The notes: generated by a model from the letters alone, not told the origin. Shown: positions 10,598 through 18,360, numbered from the stretch's first letter. The stretch is DNA of 64,000 bases from JALYGY01 sp963800975 (GCA_963800975.1 CAWDDB010000021.1:1-64000), one strand, 5' to 3'. A program made the numbers and translations.

Positions 10598-10777
10598 TTA
10601 CCCCTCACGCCACTTGCGGATCGCCTCCTGCAGCGCGTTGCGATGGCTCGCCTCGCGCGGGTCCAGCTGCTCTGGCGGCATGTGCGCACGCCGGACGTAA
10701 AGCCAGTGGAGCGCGGCCTCAGCCTCCTGCAGCAACTCCTCCTGGGCTGTTTTCTTCACACAATTCGCCATCGTCAT
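10598..10777 (-). CDS. Small hypothetical protein
   Basis: A ~59-residue charged protein, MTMANCVKKTAQEELL...PPEQLDPREASHRNALQEAIRKWREG, predicted largely helical. The start is uncertain: ATG 10777 or 10771, or TTG 10789; no good ribosome binding site is seen for any of them. No domain is recognised. Its place between the methyltransferase and the second control region suggests it belongs to the mobile module. Confidence 0.4.
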   Translation of the reverse strand: MTMANCVKKTAQEELLQEAEAALHWLYVRRAHMPPEQLDPREASHRNALQEAIRKWREG

Positions 10778-10975
10778 CTTAACGTCCAACGAGACTTATG
10801 CCACAGTGCCATCCACTGCCCCCTGGGTTGGCGTCTCGGAGCCGCCCTCTTGCCTCTCCCGAGACCAACCCTCCTACCAACCTTTCACTCGCTGAGTCGT
10901 TAAGGGCTAGAGCACTTTACACAAGTGCACAGATCAGGTGCGCATGAGGTTCATCGAAAATATCGATTTGGGGCA

Positions 10976-11027
10976 GTGCCAAAAGTGCCGAAAGGGTGCT
11001 CTGGGGACCTTCTGTCACTTTTGGCAC
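10976..11027. repeat. Perfect 12-bp inverted repeat, copy 2 of the control region
   Basis: GTGCCAAAAGTG (10976-10987) and CACTTTTGGCAC (11016-11027) are exact reverse complements separated by 28 bases. The arrangement matches the imperfect copy at 8962-9008. Its position ~120 bases upstream of the HTH promoter fits an operator or attachment-type site. Confidence 0.7.
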
Positions 11028-11147
11028 CCCGTTGGTTAGAGCATCTGGAAAACTACACGCCCTCCTCAATCCTACACGCTCCATGAGGGGTCGTTCTTCA
11101 TCCCACCCTCGTGGGTGACTTGCGGAGGTTCTTTTGTCCATAATTTA

Positions 11148-11176
11148 TTGATGACCTTCCGGATTTCGTCTATAAT
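11148..11176 (+). promoter_or_regulatory. Consensus-like promoter giving a leaderless HTH transcript
   Basis: TTGATG (11148-11153), a 17-base spacer and a perfect TATAAT (11171-11176). The ATG of the next gene is at 11183, which is where transcription should start, and there is no ribosome binding site between. The mRNA is therefore predicted to be leaderless. The -10 and its spacing to ATG are conserved in the truncated copy at 9153. Confidence 0.75.
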
Positions 11177-11182
11177 CTCTGT

Positions 11183-11434
11183 ATGATGCCGGTCATGGTG
11201 AAGGAGGCAGATCTAGGCCGCATAGAGGTGCCGGAGGACTACGAGGTGCTGGACGCCACGGCTCTGGGCAGGCGGTTGGGCTTCAAGCGGGACACTGTGC
11301 TTGCCTACCTCTCCCGAAGGAACTTCCGCCGCATACCCCGCCCCAACCGCCTGCTTGCTATGGGACCGATCTGGTACGAGAAGAGCGTCAGAGAATGGGA
11401 GGCGAAGGAGGAGGATCGGTCGCGTGGCAAGTAG
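11183..11434 (+). CDS. Small HTH DNA-binding protein at the head of the terminase module
   Basis: An 83-residue basic protein. The central segment ATALGRRLGFKRDTVLAYLSRR resembles the helix-turn-helix of AlpA/excisionase-like or MerR-like regulators; RRIPRPNRLLAMGPIWYEKSVREWE follows as the wing and last helix. Translation starts at ATG 11183, directly at the predicted transcription start. It is followed after 46 bases by the Zn/HTH protein and then the terminase genes, so it may regulate them or act in DNA recognition for packaging. A truncated duplicate lies 2 kb upstream. Function by fold only. Confidence 0.65.
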   Translation: MMPVMVKEADLGRIEVPEDYEVLDATALGRRLGFKRDTVLAYLSRRNFRRIPRPNRLLAMGPIWYEKSVREWEAKEEDRSRGK

Positions 11435-11480
11435 GAGCGCCAAGTGCGAGTCCGAGAGCCTGGAAGAAGGCTGACTCCGT

Positions 11481-11963
11481 ATGCCCAGAAGGTGCACGGT
11501 GTGCGACCACCCAGAGAGGCAAAGCATCGACGAGGCCTTAGTTACCGGAGCACCGTACCGGAGCGTAGCGAAGCGGTTCGAACTCTCCGAGAGCGCGGTC
11601 TACCGCCACAAGACCGAGCACCTGCCGGCTCACCTGTTGAAGGCAAGGGAAGTCGAAGAGGTAGCAAGGGCGGACGATCTGTTGGATCAGGTAAGGAACC
11701 TGCAGACTCATGCCCTCGACATCCTGGAGCGTGCGGAGGAGGCCGGGGACCTGAGGACCGCCCTGGCAGCGATCTCCCAGGCGCGAGGGAACCTGGAGCT
11801 GCTGGGCAAGCTCGCTGGGGAGCTGGACGAGCGTCCCGTGGTGAACCTCAACGTCTCCCCCGAATGGCTAGAACTCAGGACGGTGATAGTTGGGGCTCTG
11901 GAGCCTCACCCAGCGGCGCACAGAGCCGTTCTGAGGGCATTGGAGGGCGTGGATAATGGTTAG
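11481..11963 (+). CDS. Zn-knuckle/HTH protein, probable terminase small-subunit-like protein
   Basis: 160 residues. The N-terminus has CTVCDHPERQ (a CxxC pair with a nearby His) and a helix-turn-helix (YRSVAKRFELSESAVYRHK). A long helical region rich in Glu/Arg/Ala/Leu follows (residues ~55-125), probably coiled coil, with a short C-terminal tail. This architecture often sits directly before terminase large subunits in phage-like modules, where it would recognise DNA for packaging; that role is inference. Its stop codon overlaps an ATG at 11956 (ATGGTTAG), which looks like the original translationally coupled start of the next gene. Confidence 0.6.
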   Translation: MPRRCTVCDHPERQSIDEALVTGAPYRSVAKRFELSESAVYRHKTEHLPAHLLKAREVEEVARADDLLDQVRNLQTHALDILERAEEAGDLRTALAAISQARGNLELLGKLAGELDERPVVNLNVSPEWLELRTVIVGALEPHPAAHRAVLRALEGVDNG

Positions 11964-12016
11964 CCTAGCCGAGGACCTCAAGCTCGCCCTGGACCGCGCC
12001 GAGCTTCGCCAAGAGG

Positions 12017-12715
12017 TTGGGCCTGGAGCCCGACCCGTGGCAAGAGGACCTGCTGCGCTCCACATCGGACAGGGTGCTCCTCAACTGCTGCAGGCAGAGC
12101 GGCAAGTCCACCATGACCGGGGTAATCGCGCTGCACCGGGCGCTCTACCATCCCGGCTCGCTGATACTGTGCTTGGCCCCGGCCTTGCGCCAGTCCCAAG
12201 AGCTCTTCGGCAAGGTCTTGGGCTTCTACAGGGACCTGGATCGGCCCATCCCCGCGCAAGCCGAGCGTAAGCTATCCCTGGAGTTGGGGAACGGCGCCAG
12301 GATAGTGACGCTCCCGGGCACGGACAAGACCATCCGAGGCTTCTCCGGGGCCGCACTGCTGATAGTGGACGAGGCTAGTCGTGTAGCCGACGAGCTCTAC
12401 TTCGCCATCAGGCCGATGCTCGCCGTCTCGGGCGGCGCCCTGATGATGCTCTCCACTCCCCACGGGAAGCGTGGCGTGTTCTTCGAGGAGTGGACGGGTG
12501 GGTTCGGGTGGGAGCGCTACGAGGTGCCCGCCGCCGAGTGCCCGCGCATCCCTCCCCAGTTCCTCGAAGAGGAGCGCCGCAGCTTGCCCGACCGGATCTA
12601 CCGCCAGGAGTACTGCTGCGAGTTCACCGAGACAGACGATCAGGTCTTCGGCCACGACCTCGTGCGCGCCTGCGTGAGCCCCGACGTCGCGCCGCTGTTC
12701 GAGGAGACTCGGTGA
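12017..12715 (+). CDS. Phage terminase large subunit, ATPase domain
   Basis: 232 residues of the packaging motor ATPase: Q-motif-like DPWQEDLL, Walker A CRQSGKST, Walker B LLIVDEAS and coupling motif MLSTPHGKRG. The frame starts at TTG 12017, but the native start seems to be ATG 11956 (MVSLAEDLKLALDRAE), which overlaps the preceding stop. One extra C near 12003 splits that N-terminus from AKRLGLEPDPWQ. So the gene is either shifted at its fifteenth codon or begins at the TTG. It ends in GTGA, shared with the nuclease gene, so motor and nuclease are two separate proteins rather than one ~450-residue TerL. No portal, capsid or tail genes follow. Confidence 0.8.
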   Translation: MGLEPDPWQEDLLRSTSDRVLLNCCRQSGKSTMTGVIALHRALYHPGSLILCLAPALRQSQELFGKVLGFYRDLDRPIPAQAERKLSLELGNGARIVTLPGTDKTIRGFSGAALLIVDEASRVADELYFAIRPMLAVSGGALMMLSTPHGKRGVFFEEWTGGFGWERYEVPAAECPRIPPQFLEEERRSLPDRIYRQEYCCEFTETDDQVFGHDLVRACVSPDVAPLFEETR

Positions 12716-13419
12716 CGGAGGAACCCACGATGCTCGTCGGGGTGGACCTCGGCCAGCAGCGCGACTTCACGGCCATAAGCGTCACGGAGAAGGTCCTCGT
12801 CCCGACCGGCAGGGAGGCGACGGAGAAGCGGTGGAGGCCGTCGTTGGGGCGCTACGTCGTCGCCGAGGTCCCGGAGACGGTCGCCGAGTACCGCGTGCGT
12901 CACCTGGAGCGCCCGCCGCTCGGCACGCCCTACACGGAGGTGGTGGACCGGGTAGCGGGCCTGGTGAAGAGGCTCGGCGGGGAGCCGTTCCTCGTCGTGG
13001 ACGCCACCGGCGTGGGACGCCCCGTTACGGACATGCTCTGGCGGAAGATCGGGACGGAACTCAGGGGCACCACGGCGATGGTCAGGCCCTGCCCCGTGAC
13101 GATCACCGGGGGCGACACGGTGAGCCGCAACCCGGACGGCAGGGGCTGGCGCGTCCCGAAGAGGGACCTTATCTACGCGGCGCTCGTGCTGCTCCAGACC
13201 GGCCGGCTCAAGATCGCCGAGGCCCTTGAGCTTAGGGAGACGCTGGTCAGGGAGCTCCTAGACTTCCGAGTAAAGATCAACATCTCTACGGCCCACGACT
13301 CCTACGAGGCGTGGCGGGAGGGGGACCACGACGACTTGGTGCTCTCCGTTGCGCTGTCGTGTTGGGCCGGGGAGAGGGCCTTGAAGAAGCCGAGGCTGGC
13401 GAGGGTGTACAGTTTCTAG
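12712..13419 (+). CDS. Phage terminase large subunit, RNase H-fold nuclease domain
   Basis: 235 residues starting at GTG 12712, which overlaps the ATPase stop by four bases; ATG 12730 is an alternative. Acidic residues of the RNase H-like nuclease are visible: first strand VGVDLGQQRDFTA, middle strand FLVVDATGVGRPV, and last motif DHDDLVLSVALSCW. In a terminase this domain cuts concatemeric DNA at the prohead. With no structural genes nearby, the pair may be a relic or may have been adopted by a satellite element. It is intact and well coupled to the ATPase, which argues against simple decay. Confidence 0.8.
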   Translation: MTEEPTMLVGVDLGQQRDFTAISVTEKVLVPTGREATEKRWRPSLGRYVVAEVPETVAEYRVRHLERPPLGTPYTEVVDRVAGLVKRLGGEPFLVVDATGVGRPVTDMLWRKIGTELRGTTAMVRPCPVTITGGDTVSRNPDGRGWRVPKRDLIYAALVLLQTGRLKIAEALELRETLVRELLDFRVKINISTAHDSYEAWREGDHDDLVLSVALSCWAGERALKKPRLARVYSF

Positions 13420-13464
13420 CGTTCGACGAAAACTAGGCGAGGCCGGCCCGGCTCCGCCTGGTCA

Positions 13465-13656
13465 TTGGGACCGGGGCCTAACGGGCAAGCCGACAGTAAT
13501 CAGGACAACGCGGATCGCCAATACGGCCGGGACGACGTCATCCCGGGGACCGTCGTGAGGAAGCGCCTCTCGGACACCGGCGGTCCCTCGCCGCTGCTTT
13601 TGGCCCTGGCGATCGCGTTCGTCGGGGCGGGGATCGTGGCGGTGCGTAAGCGTTAG
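13465..13656 (+). pseudogene. C-terminal remnant of an LPXTG-like surface protein
   Basis: The frame ends KRLSDTGGPSPLL, then a hydrophobic segment (LALAIAFVGAGIVAV) and RKR: the order of a sortase signal with LSDTG in place of LPXTG. The preceding ~40 residues (NQDNADRQYGRDDVIPGTVV) resemble the linker before such signals. There is no signal peptide and no ribosome binding site at TTG 13465, and the frame continues back into the terminase stop. It is probably the 3' relic of a larger cell-wall-anchored protein. Confidence 0.4.
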
Positions 13657-13663
13657 TCTCGGT

Positions 13664-14326
13664 TCAGAGGCCGCCCGTCGCCGCCACCTGCATTGTCCTC
13701 TCCTCCTCGGTTCCGTAGATGGAGAACTCCGCGCCCTCGGTGACAATCTGACCGCCGCTGGCGACGTTGGCGTTCATCCAAGCCTCCGGGTTGAGGGGGA
13801 CCTCGGTCCCCTGCAAGCACAGCTCTGCCACGTAGGAGAAGAAGTTGGCTGCGTCCTGCTCGGAGGCCCCTCGCACCGTCGCCCGCACCCACAGGACGGT
13901 CAGAGGGTCGTCGCCAACCACGACCACCTCGTGAGACGCAGGCAGCCTCGTGGAGGGAGCGGAGCACACCCAGAGGTTGGAGCCGGCCTCCTCTCCCGGG
14001 ACCGGACCTCGGCATGCGAAGCGTCCTTCGACGGGGAAACGGTAGAGGCTGGCCGATGACGTCCGTGATCCCTACGCCGGATATGCCTTGCGGCTCGGGC
14101 TCCGCCGACGCTTGGGGGAACGCCTCGGTGAGTTCGGGGAACAATGAGGGGATGTCCACAGCGCGACGGGAAGTGTTGTGGAGGGAGCTGCGGTGGTCGG
14201 TGGGCTCTGCGGGGTCGGTGTCTCCTGCCCGGCCGCCTCTTGCGGGCCGGGGCCGCGCACGAGAATTGCCGTGGCCAGCAGTAGCAAAACGTAGACGGCG
14301 CTAAGTGCCCACACTGCCGCCTTCAA
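13664..14326 (-). pseudogene. Membrane-anchored hypothetical protein with two compensating frameshifts
   Basis: The N-terminus is a hydrophobic anchor (MKAAVWALSAVYVLLLLATAILV) followed by a Pro/Thr-rich linker ending TTLPVA. A shifted frame carries VDIPSLFPELTEAFPQASAE and GITDVIGQPLPFP. The original frame resumes with VCSAPSTRLPASHEVVVVG, DAANFFSYVAELC and EGAEFSIYGTEEERTMQV, ending ATGGL. The shifts lie near 14160 and 13980 and together restore the frame, but a stop falls between them. The mature part looks like a small extracytoplasmic alpha/beta domain; no family recognised. Confidence 0.55.
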
Positions 14327-14711
14327 CCGGCCGTACCCGTGCTCGTATTCACCAGGAGTAGTATACGTGCAGCGCCAAGGCGAGCGTGGGTCGAGCAGGA
14401 GTGTCCGAATCCACCAACGGCGGGAGCACCAAGCCTCGTTCGTCGATGATCGTAGAAAATCATCGCGACAGGTCGCACGTGCCTACAAATTTCGAGTAGC
14501 AGCAGAAATCACCCATTTAGGGGAGGCGAGGCTCCCAAGAGAACATCATTGTAACTTGGCGGGCAAACTTGTTAATCTGGGGCCAGCTGCAAACGTAGCT
14601 ACGTGGCGGAACAGCTTGTCCACCGCCAGGGTAGGGAACCAACGGAGGCACCGAGCGGTCGTTCGGCGACCGACGGAAGTAACCTAACAAAGAAGGGAGA
14701 GCGCGAATACG
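14327..14711. other. Intergenic stretch, nothing recognised
   Basis: 385 bases between the divergent membrane-anchored relic and the trypsin-like gene. No credible gene, hairpin terminator or clear promoter is visible. The last bases hold the purine-rich AAGAAGGGAGAG that precedes the trypsin-like ATG. Confidence 0.4.
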
Positions 14712-15659
14712 ATGACACACGGATCATGTAGGGGCAGGGCCCATTCGCAGCTGGGGTTTCTGCTGGTAGCTCTCGGCGCGGCGCTGATCTCTTTGCTGGC
14801 GACACCGTCGTGGGACAATCCCGCCCGGGCGGACGAACCGCGGGAACTCGGAGATCGGGTAACGTTGGAGCGCCCTGACAACGACCCTGTCCTTCGGCGC
14901 ACGCTGCTGGAGGCCACGAGCGGGAGAGGCGTCCACGCCCGAATAGTGGGTGGCGTGCCGGTGCCCGACGGGAAGTATCCTTTCATGGCGGCCCTATCCA
15001 TAGAGAATCAGGAAGGCTTCAGGTTTTGCGGGGGCAGCCTGATAGATCCGGACAGCGTGTTGACCGCCGGCCACTGCATCCGGGGCGCGGAGAGCGTGGT
15101 CGTAGAGGTCGGGACGACGGTGATCAGCCCCAGCCAAGGTCAGGTACGAGCCGCCACCACGGCGTTCATCCATCCCAACTTCAACCTCAGCAGGAACCAT
15201 CGTTTCAACGCCGCGGTCCTCGAGCTCGACTCTCCCGTTACCGGCATCAGGCCCATCAGCATCGCCACCGCAAGGCAAGACAACCTGGAGACGCCGGGCC
15301 GCAAACTTACGGTCGCCGGTTGGGGTGTGAGAGTTGACGTTCCCTTCGGTCTAACGAACCGCATGCGCGAGGTGTCGGTGCCCGTAGTGTCGGACGCGGT
15401 GGCACAATGGGCTTATGCTTCTCTGTCGGGGCGTTTGAGGTTCTTCCCGGACGAAATGGTCGCCGCTGGCGCCGAGGGCAAAGACTCTTGCCGAGGCGAC
15501 GGCGGCGGGCCCCTGTTCAACGTAGGCACCGACCGCACCACGCAGGTCGGGATCGTGACCTACGGCAGAGGATGCGCGAGGGCCGGATTCCCCGGGGTGT
15601 ACACGGAGGTCAACAACCCTGAGGTCAGGTCGTTCATCGTCAACGCCGCCCAACAGTAA
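14712..15659 (+). CDS. Secreted trypsin-fold (S1) protein lacking catalytic Asp and Ser
   Basis: 315 residues with a signal peptide (hydrophobic LGFLLVALGAALISLLA) and a propeptide ending in the activation site RIVGG. The chymotrypsin fold is recognisable: CGGSLI, LTAGHC with the catalytic His, AGWG, and disulfide partners around DSC and RGC. The Asp strand reads RFNAAVLEL where active enzymes have ND(I/V)A(L/V)L, so Asp102 aligns with Asn. The nucleophile motif GDSGGP reads GDGGGP, so Ser195 is Gly. It should be proteolytically dead, a pseudoprotease that may bind or scaffold. The frame is intact and a terminator follows, unlike the broken genes around it, so it is probably still expressed. 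Confidence 0.85.
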   Translation: MTHGSCRGRAHSQLGFLLVALGAALISLLATPSWDNPARADEPRELGDRVTLERPDNDPVLRRTLLEATSGRGVHARIVGGVPVPDGKYPFMAALSIENQEGFRFCGGSLIDPDSVLTAGHCIRGAESVVVEVGTTVISPSQGQVRAATTAFIHPNFNLSRNHRFNAAVLELDSPVTGIRPISIATARQDNLETPGRKLTVAGWGVRVDVPFGLTNRMREVSVPVVSDAVAQWAYASLSGRLRFFPDEMVAAGAEGKDSCRGDGGGPLFNVGTDRTTQVGIVTYGRGCARAGFPGVYTEVNNPEVRSFIVNAAQQ

Positions 15660-15699
15660 CCGAGCTCGCGCGACGTCATCCGTCTAGCGAGTGGGTCGG

Positions 15700-15728
15700 A
15701 ACGGTGAGCCCGAGCAAGGCTCACCGTT
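15700..15728 (+). terminator. Rho-independent terminator after the trypsin-like gene
   Basis: AACGGTGAGCC (15700-15710) and GGCTCACCGTT (15718-15728) form an 11-bp perfect stem with a 7-base loop, followed by TCCCTTT. It lies 41 bases after the stop at 15659. Confidence 0.85.
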
Positions 15729-15948
15729 TCCCTTTGGCCTCATGAAAGAGCGCTTGCACGGTGAGCGGAGGCAACGCATCCCCAAACGGGCTAGACGGCA
15801 ATTCTTTGCCGAAAGAAGCGCCGGATTCCTGCCTAGCCTCGGTCGTCACTTCGCAGGCCAGTTGCGGGCCAGTTGGTGAACGGGGGCAAGACGTAGGACC
15901 GGGACTACTACGCCCCGAGCACGACTCTCTCTGCTGTGTGAAGCGCGC

Positions 15949-17325
15949 TCACTTCTTGCCCCAGCTACTAGTCCTGAAGTACCACTCCTTCGGCTGGCTG
16001 CCGGGGACGCGGGGCTTCTGATCCAACGCGTTGCGCGCAAAGTCTTTGGCCCCCGTGCTCACGACGGCCTTGTACACGGTATTCTTCGCCAGCCGCGTAG
16101 GAGAGGTCCCATATGGGTCCAGCGTGGCCCCAAGCCCGTTGGGTCTGGGTGTGACCGTCACGTTGGTTATCTGCTGCATGGTGATGCTCCCGTCGGGGTT
16201 CCTTTGGCGCTCAAAAAGCTTGAAGTTGGCCTCGTTGAGCGTGCTCTTCTCCATCGGCTCCGAGAAGCGGGCCACCACGTTGGCCCTGAGTGCTACACCC
16301 GTTGCTCCGTGGGCAGGTACTACGCGCGTGACCCTAGGCGCGACGGTATCGGCTGAGAGTGGGAACTCGGCGAACTTCTGGATGCGGTTGTTGCCAGTTC
16401 CCCCAGGGTCTACGATCTCGCATACGTAGACATAGCCATCTGAGTCGGTGGCTACGCCACGAGCGCCATTAAACTCCCCGTTCTTTGAGCCGAGAGAGCC
16501 CCACTTGGTGATGAAGGCACCGTTGGAGGTGAACTTCTGGATGCGGTTGTTGAACATGTCGGCCACGTAGACGTTGCCTGAGAGATCGGTGGCTATGCCG
16601 CTGGGGTTGTCAAACTGCCCGTTTTCTGAGCCGCCGCTCCCCCACTTGGTGATGAAGACACCGTTGGAAGTGAACTTCTGGATGCGGGCGTTGCCGCTGT
16701 CGAGGACATAGACGTTGCCTGAGGGATCGGTAGCTACCCCAATAGCGGCACTAAATTGTCCGTTCTCTGAGCCACCGCTCCCCCACTGGGTGATGAACGT
16801 GCCATTAGAGGTGAACTTCTGGATGCGGGCGTTGCCCGTATCTGTCACGTAGACGTTGCCATTAGAATCGGTGGCTACACTAAAGGGCTGCTTAAAGCGC
16901 CCGCGGGCGCTACCTAAGGCACCCCATTTCCTAACGAAGGTGCCGTTAGAGGTGAATTTCTGGATGCGGTTGTTGAAGGTATCTGCTACGTAGACATTAC
17001 CTTCGCTGTCAGTGGCTATACCTAGAGGGTAATTGAAGTGCCCATTGGTCTTTCCGAGGCCACCCCACTTCCCAAGGAAGGTGCCGTTAGAGGTGAATTT
17101 CTGGATGCGTTGGTTTTGGTAGTCGATCACATAGACGTTGCTTGAGTAATCGGTGGCTATGCTAACTGGACTACGAAATTGCCCGTTTCCCGAACCGAAG
17201 CTGCCCCACTTGGCTACGAAGGCGTAGTAGGTGGTCACCACTGCGGTGCTCTGCTTCACTGCCAACCCACACGCCACCAGCACAGCCAAGGCTATAGAAG
17301 CCAACAGCAGAACGCTCTTCCTCAT
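15949..17325 (-). CDS. Secreted NHL-repeat beta-propeller with Ig-like domain
   Basis: 458 residues starting at ATG 17325 (MRKSVLLLASIALAVL signal peptide). Six NHL blades of ~47 residues repeat the pattern WG..GS.NGQF..P.G(I/V)ATD..GNVYV.D..N.RIQKF. The last blade is followed by DTVAPRVTRVVPAHGATGV, a Big_5/SbsA-type Ig-like domain like the one on the sulfatases, and a Lys-rich end. NHL propellers are interaction modules; no enzymatic motif is present. The blades are so alike at DNA level that recombination between them is likely. It converges with the trypsin-like gene. Confidence 0.85.
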   Translation of the reverse strand: MRKSVLLLASIALAVLVACGLAVKQSTAVVTTYYAFVAKWGSFGSGNGQFRSPVSIATDYSSNVYVIDYQNQRIQKFTSNGTFLGKWGGLGKTNGHFNYPLGIATDSEGNVYVADTFNNRIQKFTSNGTFVRKWGALGSARGRFKQPFSVATDSNGNVYVTDTGNARIQKFTSNGTFITQWGSGGSENGQFSAAIGVATDPSGNVYVLDSGNARIQKFTSNGVFITKWGSGGSENGQFDNPSGIATDLSGNVYVADMFNNRIQKFTSNGAFITKWGSLGSKNGEFNGARGVATDSDGYVYVCEIVDPGGTGNNRIQKFAEFPLSADTVAPRVTRVVPAHGATGVALRANVVARFSEPMEKSTLNEANFKLFERQRNPDGSITMQQITNVTVTPRPNGLGATLDPYGTSPTRLAKNTVYKAVVSTGAKDFARNALDQKPRVPGSQPKEWYFRTSSWGKK

Positions 17326-17520
17326 CCTCCGCGCCTCACTTCGGCGGGACGAAGAAACGCCCGAAACTCCGCTCCGCACTCGTTGGTTCGGGAGCAGCCT
17401 ACCACACTCGCATCAATAGGCACAATCCCCGAACGGGCTAGTGTCGACGCATCTGGGGCAATGCGGGGGCTGGGGCTCGCCACGCAGCGTATCCCCGGCC
17501 CGGTAGGTTCCCTCTACGCC

Positions 17521-17726
17521 CTAGTTCTCGAAGCCGTGCTGCCGGCGCAGACGGTCCAACTCGGTGTCTGCCTCGGCCAACAGCCCTCTGAGTCCCCCAT
17601 CTCCTCGGCGAAGTACGCCCGATCGTGGTCTTCGGTCGTGATGCTGCACGCCACGGCGTTGCTCAGAGCGGCGCTTATTAAGAGCGCCGCCACAACCTCC
17701 GGCTCGAGCTTGAGGTGAACGTACAT
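17521..17726 (-). pseudogene. Small hypothetical gene with a frameshift
   Basis: An excellent ribosome binding site (AGGAGG, six bases before ATG 17726) opens MYVHLKLEPEVVAALLISAA...HDRAYFAEEMGDS. The natural continuation LRGLLAEADTELDRLRRQHG appears in another frame and ends at 17521, so one indel near 17580 separates them. The intact product would be ~68 residues with a helical C-terminus. No family recognised. Confidence 0.55.
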
Positions 17727-17829
17727 CGTTCCTCCTAGTCTCGAGATTCCGGTCGCTTGCGATGTCTGCCGCGGTAGACAGCCTCGGCGGCGCGCGGACC
17801 CGGTCGATGGTCATGGGTTGGGACCGGGC

Positions 17830-18084
17830 CTAGCGGGAGAGCTTGCGGCGGAGGCGGAGGATGCGCTCCCTTAGCTCCAAGCGCTCCTCTTCGCCCAGGA
17901 GCTCGTGGCGGTAGCGTTCCTCGAGCTTCGCCAGCGTCTCCTCCTCGCGGGTGCGCGGTTCGGGTATCCTAGGTGTGTCCACAGTGGCTGTCCTTTCTCT
18001 GTGGGCCGGGTCCCGGGGTGTGCCAGCACCCGCGGGGCCATTTCCTTCTGACATCCGCATTTTATCATTTCTAACTGCGTTCAT
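17830..18084 (-). CDS. Small charged coiled-coil protein, divergent from the XRE gene
   Basis: About 84 residues. The N-terminal half is polar and Pro/Gly-rich; the C-terminal half (EEETLAKLEERYRHELLGEE, then RLELRERILRLRRKL) is a highly charged helix likely to coil. The start is unclear: ATG 18084, 18060 or 18054, none with a good ribosome binding site. It is transcribed away from the XRE regulator and shares its upstream AT-rich region, so it may be under the same control. Confidence 0.5.
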   Translation of the reverse strand: MNAVRNDKMRMSEGNGPAGAGTPRDPAHRERTATVDTPRIPEPRTREEETLAKLEERYRHELLGEEERLELRERILRLRRKLSR

Positions 18085-18116
18085 ATATGGAATTAACACG
18101 ATGTTTATGTTATACT
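18080..18116 (+). promoter_or_regulatory. Probable XRE promoter and operator region
   Basis: TGTTATACT at 18108-18116 is an extended -10 (TGnTATACT) about 37 bases before ATG 18153, which has its own AGAGGAGG. Just upstream, TTCATATATGGAA (18080-18092) is a near-palindrome of the kind XRE proteins bind, in the divergent region shared with the minus-strand gene. The -35 is not obvious. Confidence 0.45.
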
Positions 18117-18152
18117 TATGTGGAAGATGAGTAACCGCTAGAGGAGGCTAAA

Positions 18153-18359
18153 ATGGCCGTCGTGGTCTATATCGGGGAGAAGCTGAGGGAGGTCCGCACT
18201 AGGCGTCTACTGACGCAAGACGAGCTTGCGGACAAGGCTGAGGTGAGCCAGAGCACCATAGCGAATATCGAACGCGACAACGCGGAGCCCCAATTCCGCA
18301 CGATTCGCAAGCTCGCCAAAGCCCTCGATATAGAGCCCACCGAACTCTTAGGGGACTGA
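18153..18359 (+). CDS. XRE-family HTH regulator
   Basis: A 68-residue single-domain Cro/C1-type HTH protein: IGEKLREVRTRRLLTQDELADKAEVSQSTIANIERDNAEP, then RTIRKLAKALDIEPTELLG. The recognition helix is VSQSTIANIE. AGAGGAGG lies five bases upstream of ATG. The next gene, a serine recombinase, begins two bases after its stop, so both are one operon and the regulator likely controls recombinase expression. Confidence 0.85.
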   Translation: MAVVVYIGEKLREVRTRRLLTQDELADKAEVSQSTIANIERDNAEPQFRTIRKLAKALDIEPTELLGD

Positions 18360-18360
18360 A

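Noticed and set aside
11956..12270. Open frame starting MVSLAEDLKLALDRAEL
   Set aside because: Only its first ~15 codons are the natural terminase N-terminus; beyond the extra C near 12003 it is a shadow of the ATPase frame.
16430..17220. Regularly spaced repeats suggestive of a CRISPR or tandem-repeat array
   Set aside because: The ~140-base periodicity is in frame and encodes NHL propeller blades; spacers are coding and not unique.
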